From assembly GCA_003482405.1 (NCBI GenBank), contig DMZB01000162.1, positions 1 through 11,814 on the forward strand: a stretch of DNA of 11,814 nucleotides, given 5' to 3'. Position numbers and translations under genes: made by a program. This stretch comes from Lactobacillus sp. Its GTDB lineage: Bacteria; Bacillota; Bacilli; Lactobacillales; Lactobacillaceae. Positions within the stretch are counted from its first letter, which is position 1; every line of letters begins with the position of its first letter. Below, in pieces: positions 6,699-11,814 of this stretch. A model generated the notes under the pieces. The model had not been told where the DNA came from, ran no database searches, and worked only from the letters and a program-made list of their open reading frames with translations.

Positions 6699-6907
6699 CA
6701 ACTTCACCCTCCTAAATGATGATCACTATGTGTCAACAATATCTCAGTGTTACCGTACCTCTACGACGTTTCCGACGGGTAATAATCATACTTTTGAAGA
6801 CCACGTTTTTCATGGCAACGCTAGCTGAGAATGTAAAGTGATTTGATTAAAGTCATGCCGTCTTCTTGACACTTTTCATCAAGTCGTGATCACAAGGTTC
6901 CCGCAAA

Positions 6908-7558
6908 TTACTTATTCAGAAATTTGGTGAAGTACATTGGTGAGGCAAATCCATATTCGGTCTTTTTGCTACGGAAGAGTCTTTCTGGCAGAAGAATCTC
7001 GAAGAGTGCCATAGCGAGTAACATCACAATCGTCAACAGCCAATCCGTTCCGGTCACTGTCGCATGTTGAATCAGGTCAACAATCATCGCAATTGCGGTA
7101 ACTCCAAATCCAAGATATGCAGAAGCCATCCCTGGATTATAAAGCGTCTTCTTTCCCTTACTCTTAAAACGTTTGTACATCGTAATTCCAAAGAACGTGT
7201 GCATGAACACTTCGAGCAAACAGAAGCCACAAAGCGCCATGACCACCCAGTTATATTGATAAAAGAATGTGCTACTCAAGTAAACCACTTCAGCAATGCA
7301 AACCGTTAACATATCCGTTAATCGGCTCATTGGGTATTTGTTGGGCAAATCTGATCCGAAACTAAGGTTATATTGATAGTGAAAACCGCCGGGTAGCTGC
7401 CATTCTTCACAGGCATGAATTGGCAAAATAATTGAGACCAACCACACAAGTTTAAAACGTAAACTCCAGTCCTGACCCTTAATAACTAGGATCATTAAAA
7501 GAACGATTCCAAGTAAATACAAAACATTCAACCAAATTTTATCCCATTTTTTTAACAT
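6908..7558 (-). CDS. HXXEE-domain integral membrane protein
   Basis: A 216-residue membrane protein with about six hydrophobic segments (roughly residues 10-27, 36-48, 82-100, 103-125, 145-164, 172-190). It carries the signature H48-A-C-E51-E52 just after the second segment, a later E116-x-x-x-H120 pair, and NPGM (141-144). These fit the HXXEE family, whose histidines and glutamates suggest metal binding, but whose function is not established. The start is ATG 7558 behind GGAGG about 6-8 nt upstream. It is divergent from the TetR-type gene, with 180 nt between the start codons, the usual arrangement for a local repressor and its target. The C-terminus ends in a basic tail without a further domain. 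Confidence 0.82.
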   Translation of the reverse strand: MLKKWDKIWLNVLYLLGIVLLMILVIKGQDWSLRFKLVWLVSIILPIHACEEWQLPGGFHYQYNLSFGSDLPNKYPMSRLTDMLTVCIAEVVYLSSTFFYQYNWVVMALCGFCLLEVFMHTFFGITMYKRFKSKGKKTLYNPGMASAYLGFGVTAIAMIVDLIQHATVTGTDWLLTIVMLLAMALFEILLPERLFRSKKTEYGFASPMYFTKFLNK

Positions 7559-7606
7559 ATCCGTTCCTCCCCTACTTTGACTGCAAATTTTTTGCTAACG
7601 GCTTGC

Positions 7607-7618
7607 GTGTCCAGACAC
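7607..7618. promoter_or_regulatory. Inverted repeat in the HXXEE/TetR divergent region
   Basis: GTGTC-CA-GACAC is a perfect 5-bp-arm inverted repeat, 49 bp upstream of the HXXEE start. It is a possible operator for the adjacent TetR-type regulator. It is short, so this is weak. Confidence 0.3.
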
Positions 7619-7648
7619 TCAGCTACCACATTTCTAAAAATAAAGTAC

Positions 7649-7654
7649 TATAAT
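7649..7654 (+). promoter_or_regulatory. -10 box of the TetR-type gene
   Basis: TATAAT lies 84 bp upstream of the chosen ATG. No clear -35 is seen. Just downstream, ACTAT with TGTT (7648-7658) and AACA with ATAGT form an interrupted dyad that could be an autoregulatory operator. Confidence 0.45.
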
Positions 7655-7738
7655 GTTTTAAATGGAACAATAGTTTCAGAACTTATAGAACAAAGGGCCG
7701 GACTTTTGTTTCGATACTCCAAAAAAGGAGAGGATAAA

Positions 7739-8305
7739 ATGTATCACGTTAGCTCAGATAAACGAGTGCAACGTTCCGCAACGTTGATTACACAAGGCTT
7801 TCACGATTGTTTACTCAAAAAGAACTATCAGGACATCACGGTTTCCGATATTTTAAAGGCCTCAACGGTTGGTCGAGCGACCTTTTACCGACTGTTTGAT
7901 TCAACGCGTGATATCCTCGAATATGAATGTGATTTGATGTTTGCTCAAATCAATAGCCGATCGAGTACCGATAAAAGTGCAAAAGAAAACCTGCTGTTAG
8001 ACATCGTGACCTTTATGCAGCACGACATTCTCTTGGAGGCACTGGTTAAGTCTCAACAAACAAGCATTATCTCAGATGCAGAGCAACGACATATTGAACA
8101 CAATGCGCTGTTTCAAAATATTGAGTCAATTTCTGGCTACGAACGCGATTTCTATATGTCGACGCTGACGTACTTGCTCGTCAGCACACTTTCGACCTGG
8201 ATAAAACATGATAAAAAAGAAGATGCAATCGAATTGTTTTCGGCTTTGCAAACGGCCATTCACATGGTAGACAAGACCATCGAAAATATTGCTAACCAAA
8301 AATAA
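7739..8305 (+). CDS. TetR/AcrR-family transcriptional regulator
   Basis: A 188-residue regulator. The N-terminal DNA-binding domain covers about residues 12-60: TLITQGFHDCLLKKNYQDIT, then VSDILKASTVGRATFYRLF, where ATFYRLF is the TetR recognition-helix signature. The remainder is a helical ligand-binding part that I cannot assign to a ligand. ATG 7739 is chosen because AGGAG lies just upstream (about 7727-7731) and the TATAAT at 7649 precedes it; an in-frame ATG at 7577 would add 54 residues reading through that promoter. It is divergent from the HXXEE membrane protein and is probably its repressor. A strong terminator follows. Confidence 0.9.
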   Translation: MYHVSSDKRVQRSATLITQGFHDCLLKKNYQDITVSDILKASTVGRATFYRLFDSTRDILEYECDLMFAQINSRSSTDKSAKENLLLDIVTFMQHDILLEALVKSQQTSIISDAEQRHIEHNALFQNIESISGYERDFYMSTLTYLLVSTLSTWIKHDKKEDAIELFSALQTAIHMVDKTIENIANQK

Positions 8306-8323
8306 ACACGATTGCTCGACACA

Positions 8324-8359
8324 AAAAAACATCATTGCGAAAATGCGATGATGTTTTTT
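8324..8359. terminator. Bidirectional terminator between TetR-type gene and matrixin-like gene
   Basis: AAAAAACATCATTGC (8324-8338) pairs with GCGATGATGTTTTTT (8345-8359) over 15 bp with one T-G wobble and a 6-nt loop. It has A and T runs at both ends, so it works on either strand for the two convergent genes. Confidence 0.92.
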
Positions 8360-8374
8360 GTTTCGTATTGCTAT

Positions 8375-9178
8375 TTAATTTGATTGATAAATCGACCTCA
8401 GACCGGCAATGTCGCCACTCGTAAGTTGAACCCGACCCTGGGTGACCGGATACATAACAGAATTTGGATCACTGCTATGGTCTAACCCTAGCACGTGACC
8501 AATTTCATGAATGGCAACAGCCTCGTTATAGGAACTTAGGTAAGCAGTATTGAGCTTGGCACTCCCGTGGTTAATGGCATTGGCACCACTTAAATTTGTT
8601 TGAATGATTTCTGGGCCACCGTGACCAACTTCAACGGCGCCGTCACTAGCAGCCTGGGAAACTTCGTGATATGTGCTCAGCGTTAGCTGGTTCTGACCAC
8701 TACCCGCTTGACCTGGTTTAAGCGTTACAATCCCTGTCGCATTGTAAACGTCGATGGCTTGTGCAAACGCCTGACGGACAGCCGGTGAATCGGTTGATGC
8801 ATAGCTATAATAGTACGTCGGTTGCAAACGGACATTGCTGACAATGGATTCCACAGGCGTTGCGTTAGCATCAGCTGGCTTGGCAGTAGATTTTGCCGTG
8901 GATGCAGCAACGTGTGGCGTCGAGGCTGTGTTGGTACTGGACTCTTGCTGTGTTGGTTGAATCGAATGCGACTGTGATCGCGCATTTGCATTGAGATTGA
9001 TCGAAGTTATTAATGTGTTGACTTGGGTTTGCGCTTTTTGAACTATTTGTTGCAAGCTTTGTATACTAAACTGACTTGAAAGTTGTTTAGACAGGGCCGG
9101 CCGATTATTTAAAAACACTACCGCGCCCACAAGGACGGCGATAATGACTAAAAACCGTCCAAAATGATTCCGATGCAT
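8375..9178 (-). CDS. Membrane-anchored matrixin-like zinc metalloprotease
   Basis: A 267-residue extracytoplasmic protease. The N-terminus has a short basic stretch, then a hydrophobic segment (about 9-24) that reads as a signal anchor or uncleaved signal. A Gln/Ser/Thr/Ala-rich linker (about 35-112), low in structure, spaces the catalytic domain from the membrane. The catalytic domain (about 115-267) carries the full metzincin zinc motif HEIGHVLGLDH (224-234; ligands H224, H228, H234; catalytic E225) and a downstream Met-turn methionine in SVMYP (M242). It ends with LTSGDIAGLRSIY, the conserved closing helix of the matrixin fold. The ATG at 9178 has GAGGA about 9 nt upstream. Probable roles are cleavage of surface or environmental proteins; the substrate is unknown. 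It is transcribed alone from its own promoter. Confidence 0.88.
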   Translation of the reverse strand: MHRNHFGRFLVIIAVLVGAVVFLNNRPALSKQLSSQFSIQSLQQIVQKAQTQVNTLITSINLNANARSQSHSIQPTQQESSTNTASTPHVAASTAKSTAKPADANATPVESIVSNVRLQPTYYYSYASTDSPAVRQAFAQAIDVYNATGIVTLKPGQAGSGQNQLTLSTYHEVSQAASDGAVEVGHGGPEIIQTNLSGANAINHGSAKLNTAYLSSYNEAVAIHEIGHVLGLDHSSDPNSVMYPVTQGRVQLTSGDIAGLRSIYQSN

Positions 9179-9235
9179 TTGCGATTTCCTCGATAAAATT
9201 CCTAGTTTCTACCCTGTTGATATTGATACCCACAC

Positions 9236-9265
9236 ATTATAAGAGGAACCTGTCACAGTCTTCAA
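9236..9265 (-). promoter_or_regulatory. Promoter of the matrixin-like gene
   Basis: On the minus strand, -35 TTGAAG (9260-9265) and -10 TATAAT (9236-9241) are 18 bp apart, about 57 bp upstream of the ATG. Confidence 0.7.
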
Positions 9266-9365
9266 GCCTTCCCACATGGATTAACAGATGCTTAATCAAT
9301 TTATGCGAACTCTAATGATTGAAGAGTTTTAAAAAGGTGTTGCAAATGATGGTGAACCGTCTAAT

Positions 9366-9394
9366 AAAAAAGCGCGCCTATAAAAGCGTGCTTT
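9366..9394 (-). terminator. Terminator of the cytochrome b5-like gene
   Basis: Read on the minus strand, AAAGCACGC pairs with GCGCGCTTT (9 bp, one wobble, 8-nt loop), followed by TTTATT. It ends about 30-60 nt after the stop of the 75-residue gene. Confidence 0.75.
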
Positions 9395-9424
9395 ATCCGT
9401 AATGATTCTTACAGGCAACAGTGA

Positions 9425-9652
9425 TTAAACCAGTTTACCAACAACCGGCTTATCTTCCAATACTTTTTTACCATGTGGTGACTTCTTGATCATTTCGGTG
9501 AGATCCTTGCCAGCTGTCAAGCCGTGGTGTTGACCACCCTGCCAAGCGTCTACTCCAGAAAGATCGTAAATCGTACCATCAACTGCTACGTAAGCTTTTC
9601 GTCCATCCTGACCGTCAAACTGTTTCAATTCGTCCGCTGTTAAATTCTGCAT
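9425..9652 (-). CDS. Small cytochrome b5-like heme/steroid-binding domain protein
   Basis: A 75-residue soluble single-domain protein with the cytochrome b5 fold pattern. The opening LTADELKQFDGQDGRKAYVA (4-23) is followed by VDGTIYDLSGVDAW (24-37), then QHHGLTAGKDLT (41-52) and SPHGKKVLEDKPVVGKL (58-74). H42/H43 and H60 sit where axial heme ligands are expected. No signal peptide or membrane segment is seen. AGGAGG lies 9-10 nt before the ATG, so it is a real, well-translated gene despite its size. Members in lactic acid bacteria are common but poorly characterised; heme or steroid-like ligand binding is inferred from the fold only. It is transcribed alone, from an extended -10 promoter to its own terminator. 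Confidence 0.87.
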   Translation of the reverse strand: MQNLTADELKQFDGQDGRKAYVAVDGTIYDLSGVDAWQGGQHHGLTAGKDLTEMIKKSPHGKKVLEDKPVVGKLV

Positions 9653-9679
9653 TTGTAAGCGCCTCCTTGCGTTTTAGTT

Positions 9680-9688
9680 GAGTATAGC
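9680..9688 (-). promoter_or_regulatory. Extended -10 promoter of the cytochrome b5-like gene
   Basis: On the minus strand TGCTATACT is an extended -10 (TG-n-TATACT), 28 bp before the start codon. A good -35 is absent, as is common for this promoter type. Confidence 0.6.
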
Positions 9689-9823
9689 ACGTCGACTAAC
9701 AAACGATACAGTTATTGGTCCGGAGCCGAATGCAAAGTTTAGCATGTCCATTTTTTTGCGAGGCATGCTTCACTAAAACTGTCATTGAGGAGGCACAGAC
9801 CCACCTTTTTCCTACCATATTGT

Positions 9824-9837
9824 TGCAAACGCGTTCA
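9824..9837. promoter_or_regulatory. cre-like box adjoining element copy 2
   Basis: TGCAAACGCGTTCA matches TGWAANCGNTNWCA at 12 of 14 positions. It directly abuts the 91-nt element, and its AAACGCGTTCA core is also found beside copy 1 (3698-3708, other strand). It may be part of the repeat unit rather than a working CcpA site; it is about 140 bp from the cytochrome b5-like promoter. Confidence 0.35.
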
Positions 9838-9928
9838 CACTGCGCACAACCTGAAAATGCCATTGCATAGGCAAAAGCCGCCAATACAATGGCATTTTCT
9901 AGTTGTTGCTCGGGTTCACCCGAGGTTG
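9838..9928 (-). repeat. 91-nt structured intergenic element, copy 2 (after aldA)
   Basis: Second copy, sense to aldA and beginning one base after its TGA stop. In that direction: CAACCT (9928-9923), a hairpin CTCGGG-TGAA-CCCGAG (9924-9909), CAACAACTA, and a 47-nt hairpin (9899-9853) with arms GAAAATGCCATTGTATTGGC and GCCTATGCAATGGCATTTTC, which form 19 of 20 pairs around the loop GGCTTTT; then AGGTTG and TGCGCAGTG. Compared with copy 1, the 44 flanking bases differ at 3 places and the hairpin at 15. Stem pairs 6, 7, 10 and 12 changed on both sides and kept pairing; pairs 11, 13 and 14 exchanged Watson-Crick for G-U; pair 17 became T-T. Confidence 0.85.
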
Positions 9929-9929
9929 A

Positions 9930-11402
9930 TCATGCTCTACCCTTTTCTGGGTGTCTCTGAAGGTAAACAACATGGGTATTCAAGAATTCATCCAAACCAT
10001 GCTTACCATCAGCACCACCAACACCGGATTCCTTCCAGCCAGCGTGGAAGCCTTGGATTGCTTCGAAGTTGTAACGGTTGATATAAGTTTCACCGTCTTG
10101 CAACTCGTTAGCAGCCTTAGCAGCGTTGTCCAAGTTCTCAGTGAAGATGGATGAGGTCAAACCTAAGTCATTGTCATTGGCCTTATCGATGGCTTCATCC
10201 AATGTCTTGAAGGTAACGATTGGGAGAACTGGTCCAAAGATTTCGTGCTGAATGATTTCAGAATCCTGCTTTACGTTTGTGATAACCGTTGGTAGGTAGT
10301 AGAACCCTTTGTCAATGTCAGCTGGGTGACCACCAGTGGTGACCTTGCCGCCAGCCTTAACCGCACGTTGAACCATTCCGTCAACATTTTCCAAAGCAGC
10401 CTTGTTGATCAGTGGACCCATGCCAATACTCTCGTCTTTGTTCGGGTCGCCGACTGTAATCTTGCTCATCTTGTCGGTTAACTTCTTAACAAATTCATCG
10501 GCAACGTCTTCTTGAACGTAAACACGTTCAGCGTTGTTGCAGACTTGCCCGTTGTTGTCGACACGTGAGTCAATGATGGCCTGAACAGCCAAGTCAATGT
10601 CAGCATCCTTGCAAACGATAGCTGGTGCCTTCCCACCTAATTCAAGGGAAACTTTTGCCAAGTGGTCTGAGGCATCGCTCATGACACGACGACCTGAGTC
10701 AACAGAACCAGTCAAACTGATAATGCCGATCTTCTTGTTCTTGGATAATTCACTACCAACAACCGCACCAGGACCAGTAACAAAGTTAACAACACCTGCA
10801 GGTAAACCAACCTTGTCACAAATCTTAGCAAATGCCAATGCATTGTTTGGTGTGTCAGAACTTGGCTTGATCACAATTGTGTTACCAGTAACCAAAGCCG
10901 GACCCATCTTCCGTGCAATCAGGAAGAATGGGAAGTTCCATGGTAAGATTCCGGCAGCAACACCGATTGGTTGTTTGGCAATCATGATGTTTTCGTTCGG
11001 GTTGTCAGATTGAAGGACTTCACCTTCGTACATCCGTGCTGCGGCTGCCATATAGTCAAAGTAGTCAGCTGAGAACATAATTTCCGTTTGTGCCAGTGAC
11101 TTAATCTTGCCTTGTTCTTCCATCAGAATTGAAACGAGGTCGTCTTCTTGGTTACGAACTTCTTCAGCAATCTTGTGGAGGTATGAGCCACGGGTTGCAG
11201 CTGGAACTTCCTTCCATGATTTCTGTGCTTCAAACGCGTCATCGATAGCTTCACGTGTTTCCTCAACGGTTGCGCTAGGTACTGTTGAGATTGGTTGCTC
11301 ATCAGATGGGTTGATAACAGTCAGAACATTGCCTGACTTCGAATCAACAAATTTCCCATTGATATACATTTGATAATGCTTTAATGCAACTGCTTCAGAC
11401 AT
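9930..11402 (-). CDS. aldA: Lactaldehyde/glycolaldehyde dehydrogenase (AldA-type aldehyde dehydrogenase)
   Basis: A 490-residue NAD-dependent aldehyde dehydrogenase that oxidises lactaldehyde to lactate or glycolaldehyde to glycolate. Key residues: PWNFPFFLIARK (154-165, oxyanion N156), K179 in IKPSS, E254 in LELGGKAP, and catalytic C288 in NNGQVCNN. The C-terminal NFEAIQGFHAGW (445-456) and SGVGGADGKHGL (459-470) are characteristic of Escherichia coli AldA, which it resembles throughout. ATG 11402 is chosen: AGGAA lies upstream and homology begins there; the upstream in-frame extension to 11492 crosses the promoter. Its neighbour upstream is a zinc alcohol dehydrogenase on the same strand but with a separate promoter. 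In heterofermenters such as the buchneri group, lactaldehyde is an intermediate between lactate and 1,2-propanediol, so the pair may serve that route. The gene is followed immediately by element copy 2. Confidence 0.93.
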   Translation of the reverse strand: MSEAVALKHYQMYINGKFVDSKSGNVLTVINPSDEQPISTVPSATVEETREAIDDAFEAQKSWKEVPAATRGSYLHKIAEEVRNQEDDLVSILMEEQGKIKSLAQTEIMFSADYFDYMAAAARMYEGEVLQSDNPNENIMIAKQPIGVAAGILPWNFPFFLIARKMGPALVTGNTIVIKPSSDTPNNALAFAKICDKVGLPAGVVNFVTGPGAVVGSELSKNKKIGIISLTGSVDSGRRVMSDASDHLAKVSLELGGKAPAIVCKDADIDLAVQAIIDSRVDNNGQVCNNAERVYVQEDVADEFVKKLTDKMSKITVGDPNKDESIGMGPLINKAALENVDGMVQRAVKAGGKVTTGGHPADIDKGFYYLPTVITNVKQDSEIIQHEIFGPVLPIVTFKTLDEAIDKANDNDLGLTSSIFTENLDNAAKAANELQDGETYINRYNFEAIQGFHAGWKESGVGGADGKHGLDEFLNTHVVYLQRHPEKGRA

Positions 11403-11454
11403 AATGTGCTTCCTTTCTGCCTTGTCGCTTGTGGCAAGGAAAACTGATAATATC

Positions 11455-11463
11455 TTTATATCA
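11455..11463 (-). promoter_or_regulatory. Extended -10 promoter of aldA
   Basis: On the minus strand TGATATAAA is an extended -10, 52 bp before the aldA start. There is no clear -35. The leader holds CCTTG, which can pair either with CAAGG a few bases on or, as TTCCTT, with the AAGGAA of the ribosome site. Confidence 0.5.
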
Positions 11464-11506
11464 ATTCTTATTGTTTGAACACGGGCACGCATGCTACTAC
11501 ACAGCC

Positions 11507-11614
11507 ATAACGCGCTCGCACCCCAAGAGCCTCCGCATAACCCGAAGCTAAAGTATTCGGAAAACCACCGAATTCTTCACCTTCACGTTATTGCTCGACT
11601 CTTCTCGGGGGTGC
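11507..11614. other. Inverted-repeat-rich region between the alcohol dehydrogenase gene and aldA
   Basis: GCACCCC (11518-11524) plus AAGAG (11525-11529) can pair with CTCTT (11599-11603) and GGGGTGC (11608-11614) across a 4-nt bulge, enclosing the hairpin ATTCGG-AAAACCA-CCGAAT (11555-11573). ATAACG (11507-11512) also pairs with CGTTAT (11586-11591), but that pairing would cross the first. It may be the end structure of the alcohol dehydrogenase transcript, though no T-run is present. Confidence 0.4.
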
Positions 11615-11620
11615 TCACGC

Positions 11621-11814
11621 TCACTCTGGCTTATATTGATCATCAATGACAAGGACAGGCTTGATTGTTTCACCACTGCCAGAATCTGCGTTAGCTTCAT
11701 TGATCTTCTCAAATGGGTAGAACTTTTCAGTCTTATCGAAATCAAACATGCCCATCTGGTAGAATTTGATCAAACGAGGAATGTCAACTTGTGGAATTGA
11801 ATCACCCATGTTGA
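11621..11814 (-). CDS. Zinc-dependent alcohol dehydrogenase, C-terminal end (partial)
   Basis: Only the last 63 residues and the stop are in the window; the frame continues past 11814. The visible GDSIPQVDIPRLIKFYQMG, then FDFDKTEKFYPFEKINEANA and SGETIKPVLVIDD match the C-terminal end of medium-chain zinc alcohol dehydrogenases (the family pattern is IPRLI followed by a V/D-K stretch, INEA and IKPV). The catalytic zinc and Rossmann regions lie outside, so the substrate cannot be judged. It lies upstream of aldA on the same strand, 218 nt away with an intervening promoter and inverted repeats. It could reduce lactaldehyde or another small aldehyde, giving an oxidising/reducing pair with AldA. 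Confidence 0.85.
   Translation of the reverse strand, partial: NMGDSIPQVDIPRLIKFYQMGMFDFDKTEKFYPFEKINEANADSGSGETIKPVLVIDDQYKPE

Noticed and set aside
7577..7738. 54-codon upstream extension of the TetR-type regulator
   Set aside because: It contains the TATAAT promoter box and non-family sequence; the ATG at 7739 has a strong ribosome site.
9741..9769. AGCATG/CATGCT inverted repeat upstream of the cytochrome b5-like gene
   Set aside because: 6-bp arms with a 17-nt spacer and no T-run are too weak to call an operator or terminator.
11403..11492. 30-codon upstream extension of aldA
   Set aside because: It reads through the extended -10 promoter; similarity to AldA begins after the ATG at 11402.
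11493..11560. T-box-like sequence (GGGGTGCGAGCGCG on the minus strand)
   Set aside because: It does not match the T-box core AGGGTGGNACCGCG closely, and there is no terminator/antiterminator pair or amino-acid gene.
1..11814. CRISPR array, insertion sequence or defence system
   Set aside because: No regular direct repeats with spacers, no transposase or terminal repeats, and no nuclease or toxin-like genes were seen.

Overview
The window looks like chromosome of a low-to-moderate GC Gram-positive bacterium, most likely a heterofermentative lactobacillus. This is inferred from strong AGGAGG-type ribosome binding sites, the short intergenic gaps, a Leuconostoc-type glucose-6-phosphate dehydrogenase, an enterococcal-type glycerol kinase, and an AldA-type lactaldehyde dehydrogenase next to a zinc alcohol dehydrogenase. 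No species is assigned. There is no CRISPR array, rRNA, tRNA, phage gene or transposase in view.

Layout. On the minus strand, an Rrf2-family repressor (1322-1870) is followed 40 nt downstream by an MMPL/RND-type exporter that runs off the left edge (1-1281). The repressor promoter carries a perfect palindrome, so this reads as a self-regulated efflux operon. Divergent from it is glpK (2056-3561, +), with a promoter and a cre-like site. A 567-nt gap follows, rich in structure, and then zwf (4129-5610, +), which starts at a GTG. A shared bidirectional terminator separates zwf from a convergent 3-hydroxyacyl-CoA dehydrogenase (5700-6698, -). Next come a divergent pair, an HXXEE membrane protein (6908-7558, -) and a TetR-type regulator (7739-8305, +); a second bidirectional terminator; a membrane-anchored matrixin-like zinc protease (8375-9178, -); a 75-residue cytochrome b5-like protein (9425-9652, -); aldA (9930-11402, -); and the C-terminal end of a zinc alcohol dehydrogenase (11621-11814, -).

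Main hidden signal. Two 91-nt intergenic elements, 6.2 kb apart and in opposite orientation, lie just after the stop codons of glpK and aldA, each in the sense direction of its upstream gene. They align without gaps at 73 of 91 positions. The flanks are almost invariant (41 of 44), while the 47-nt central hairpin (20-bp stem, 7-nt loop) differs at 15 positions. Of the eight base pairs that changed, four are double compensatory changes, three are wobble-compatible and one disrupts pairing. The G-U wobbles make sense only on the strand sense to the upstream gene. This is direct evidence that an RNA fold is conserved. I do not recognise the family. A third, partial copy of its 3' box lies in the zwf promoter region, overlapping a cre-like site.

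How the genes relate. GlpK, Zwf, AldA and the alcohol dehydrogenase all serve carbon and redox balance (glycerol, pentose phosphate NAD(P)H, lactaldehyde/glycolaldehyde). Cre-like sites near glpK and zwf suggest CcpA control. Other points worth attention are a glycerol kinase that lacks the regulatory histidine phosphorylated by HPr in enterococci, and a Zwf with aspartate in the cofactor 2'-phosphate pocket.
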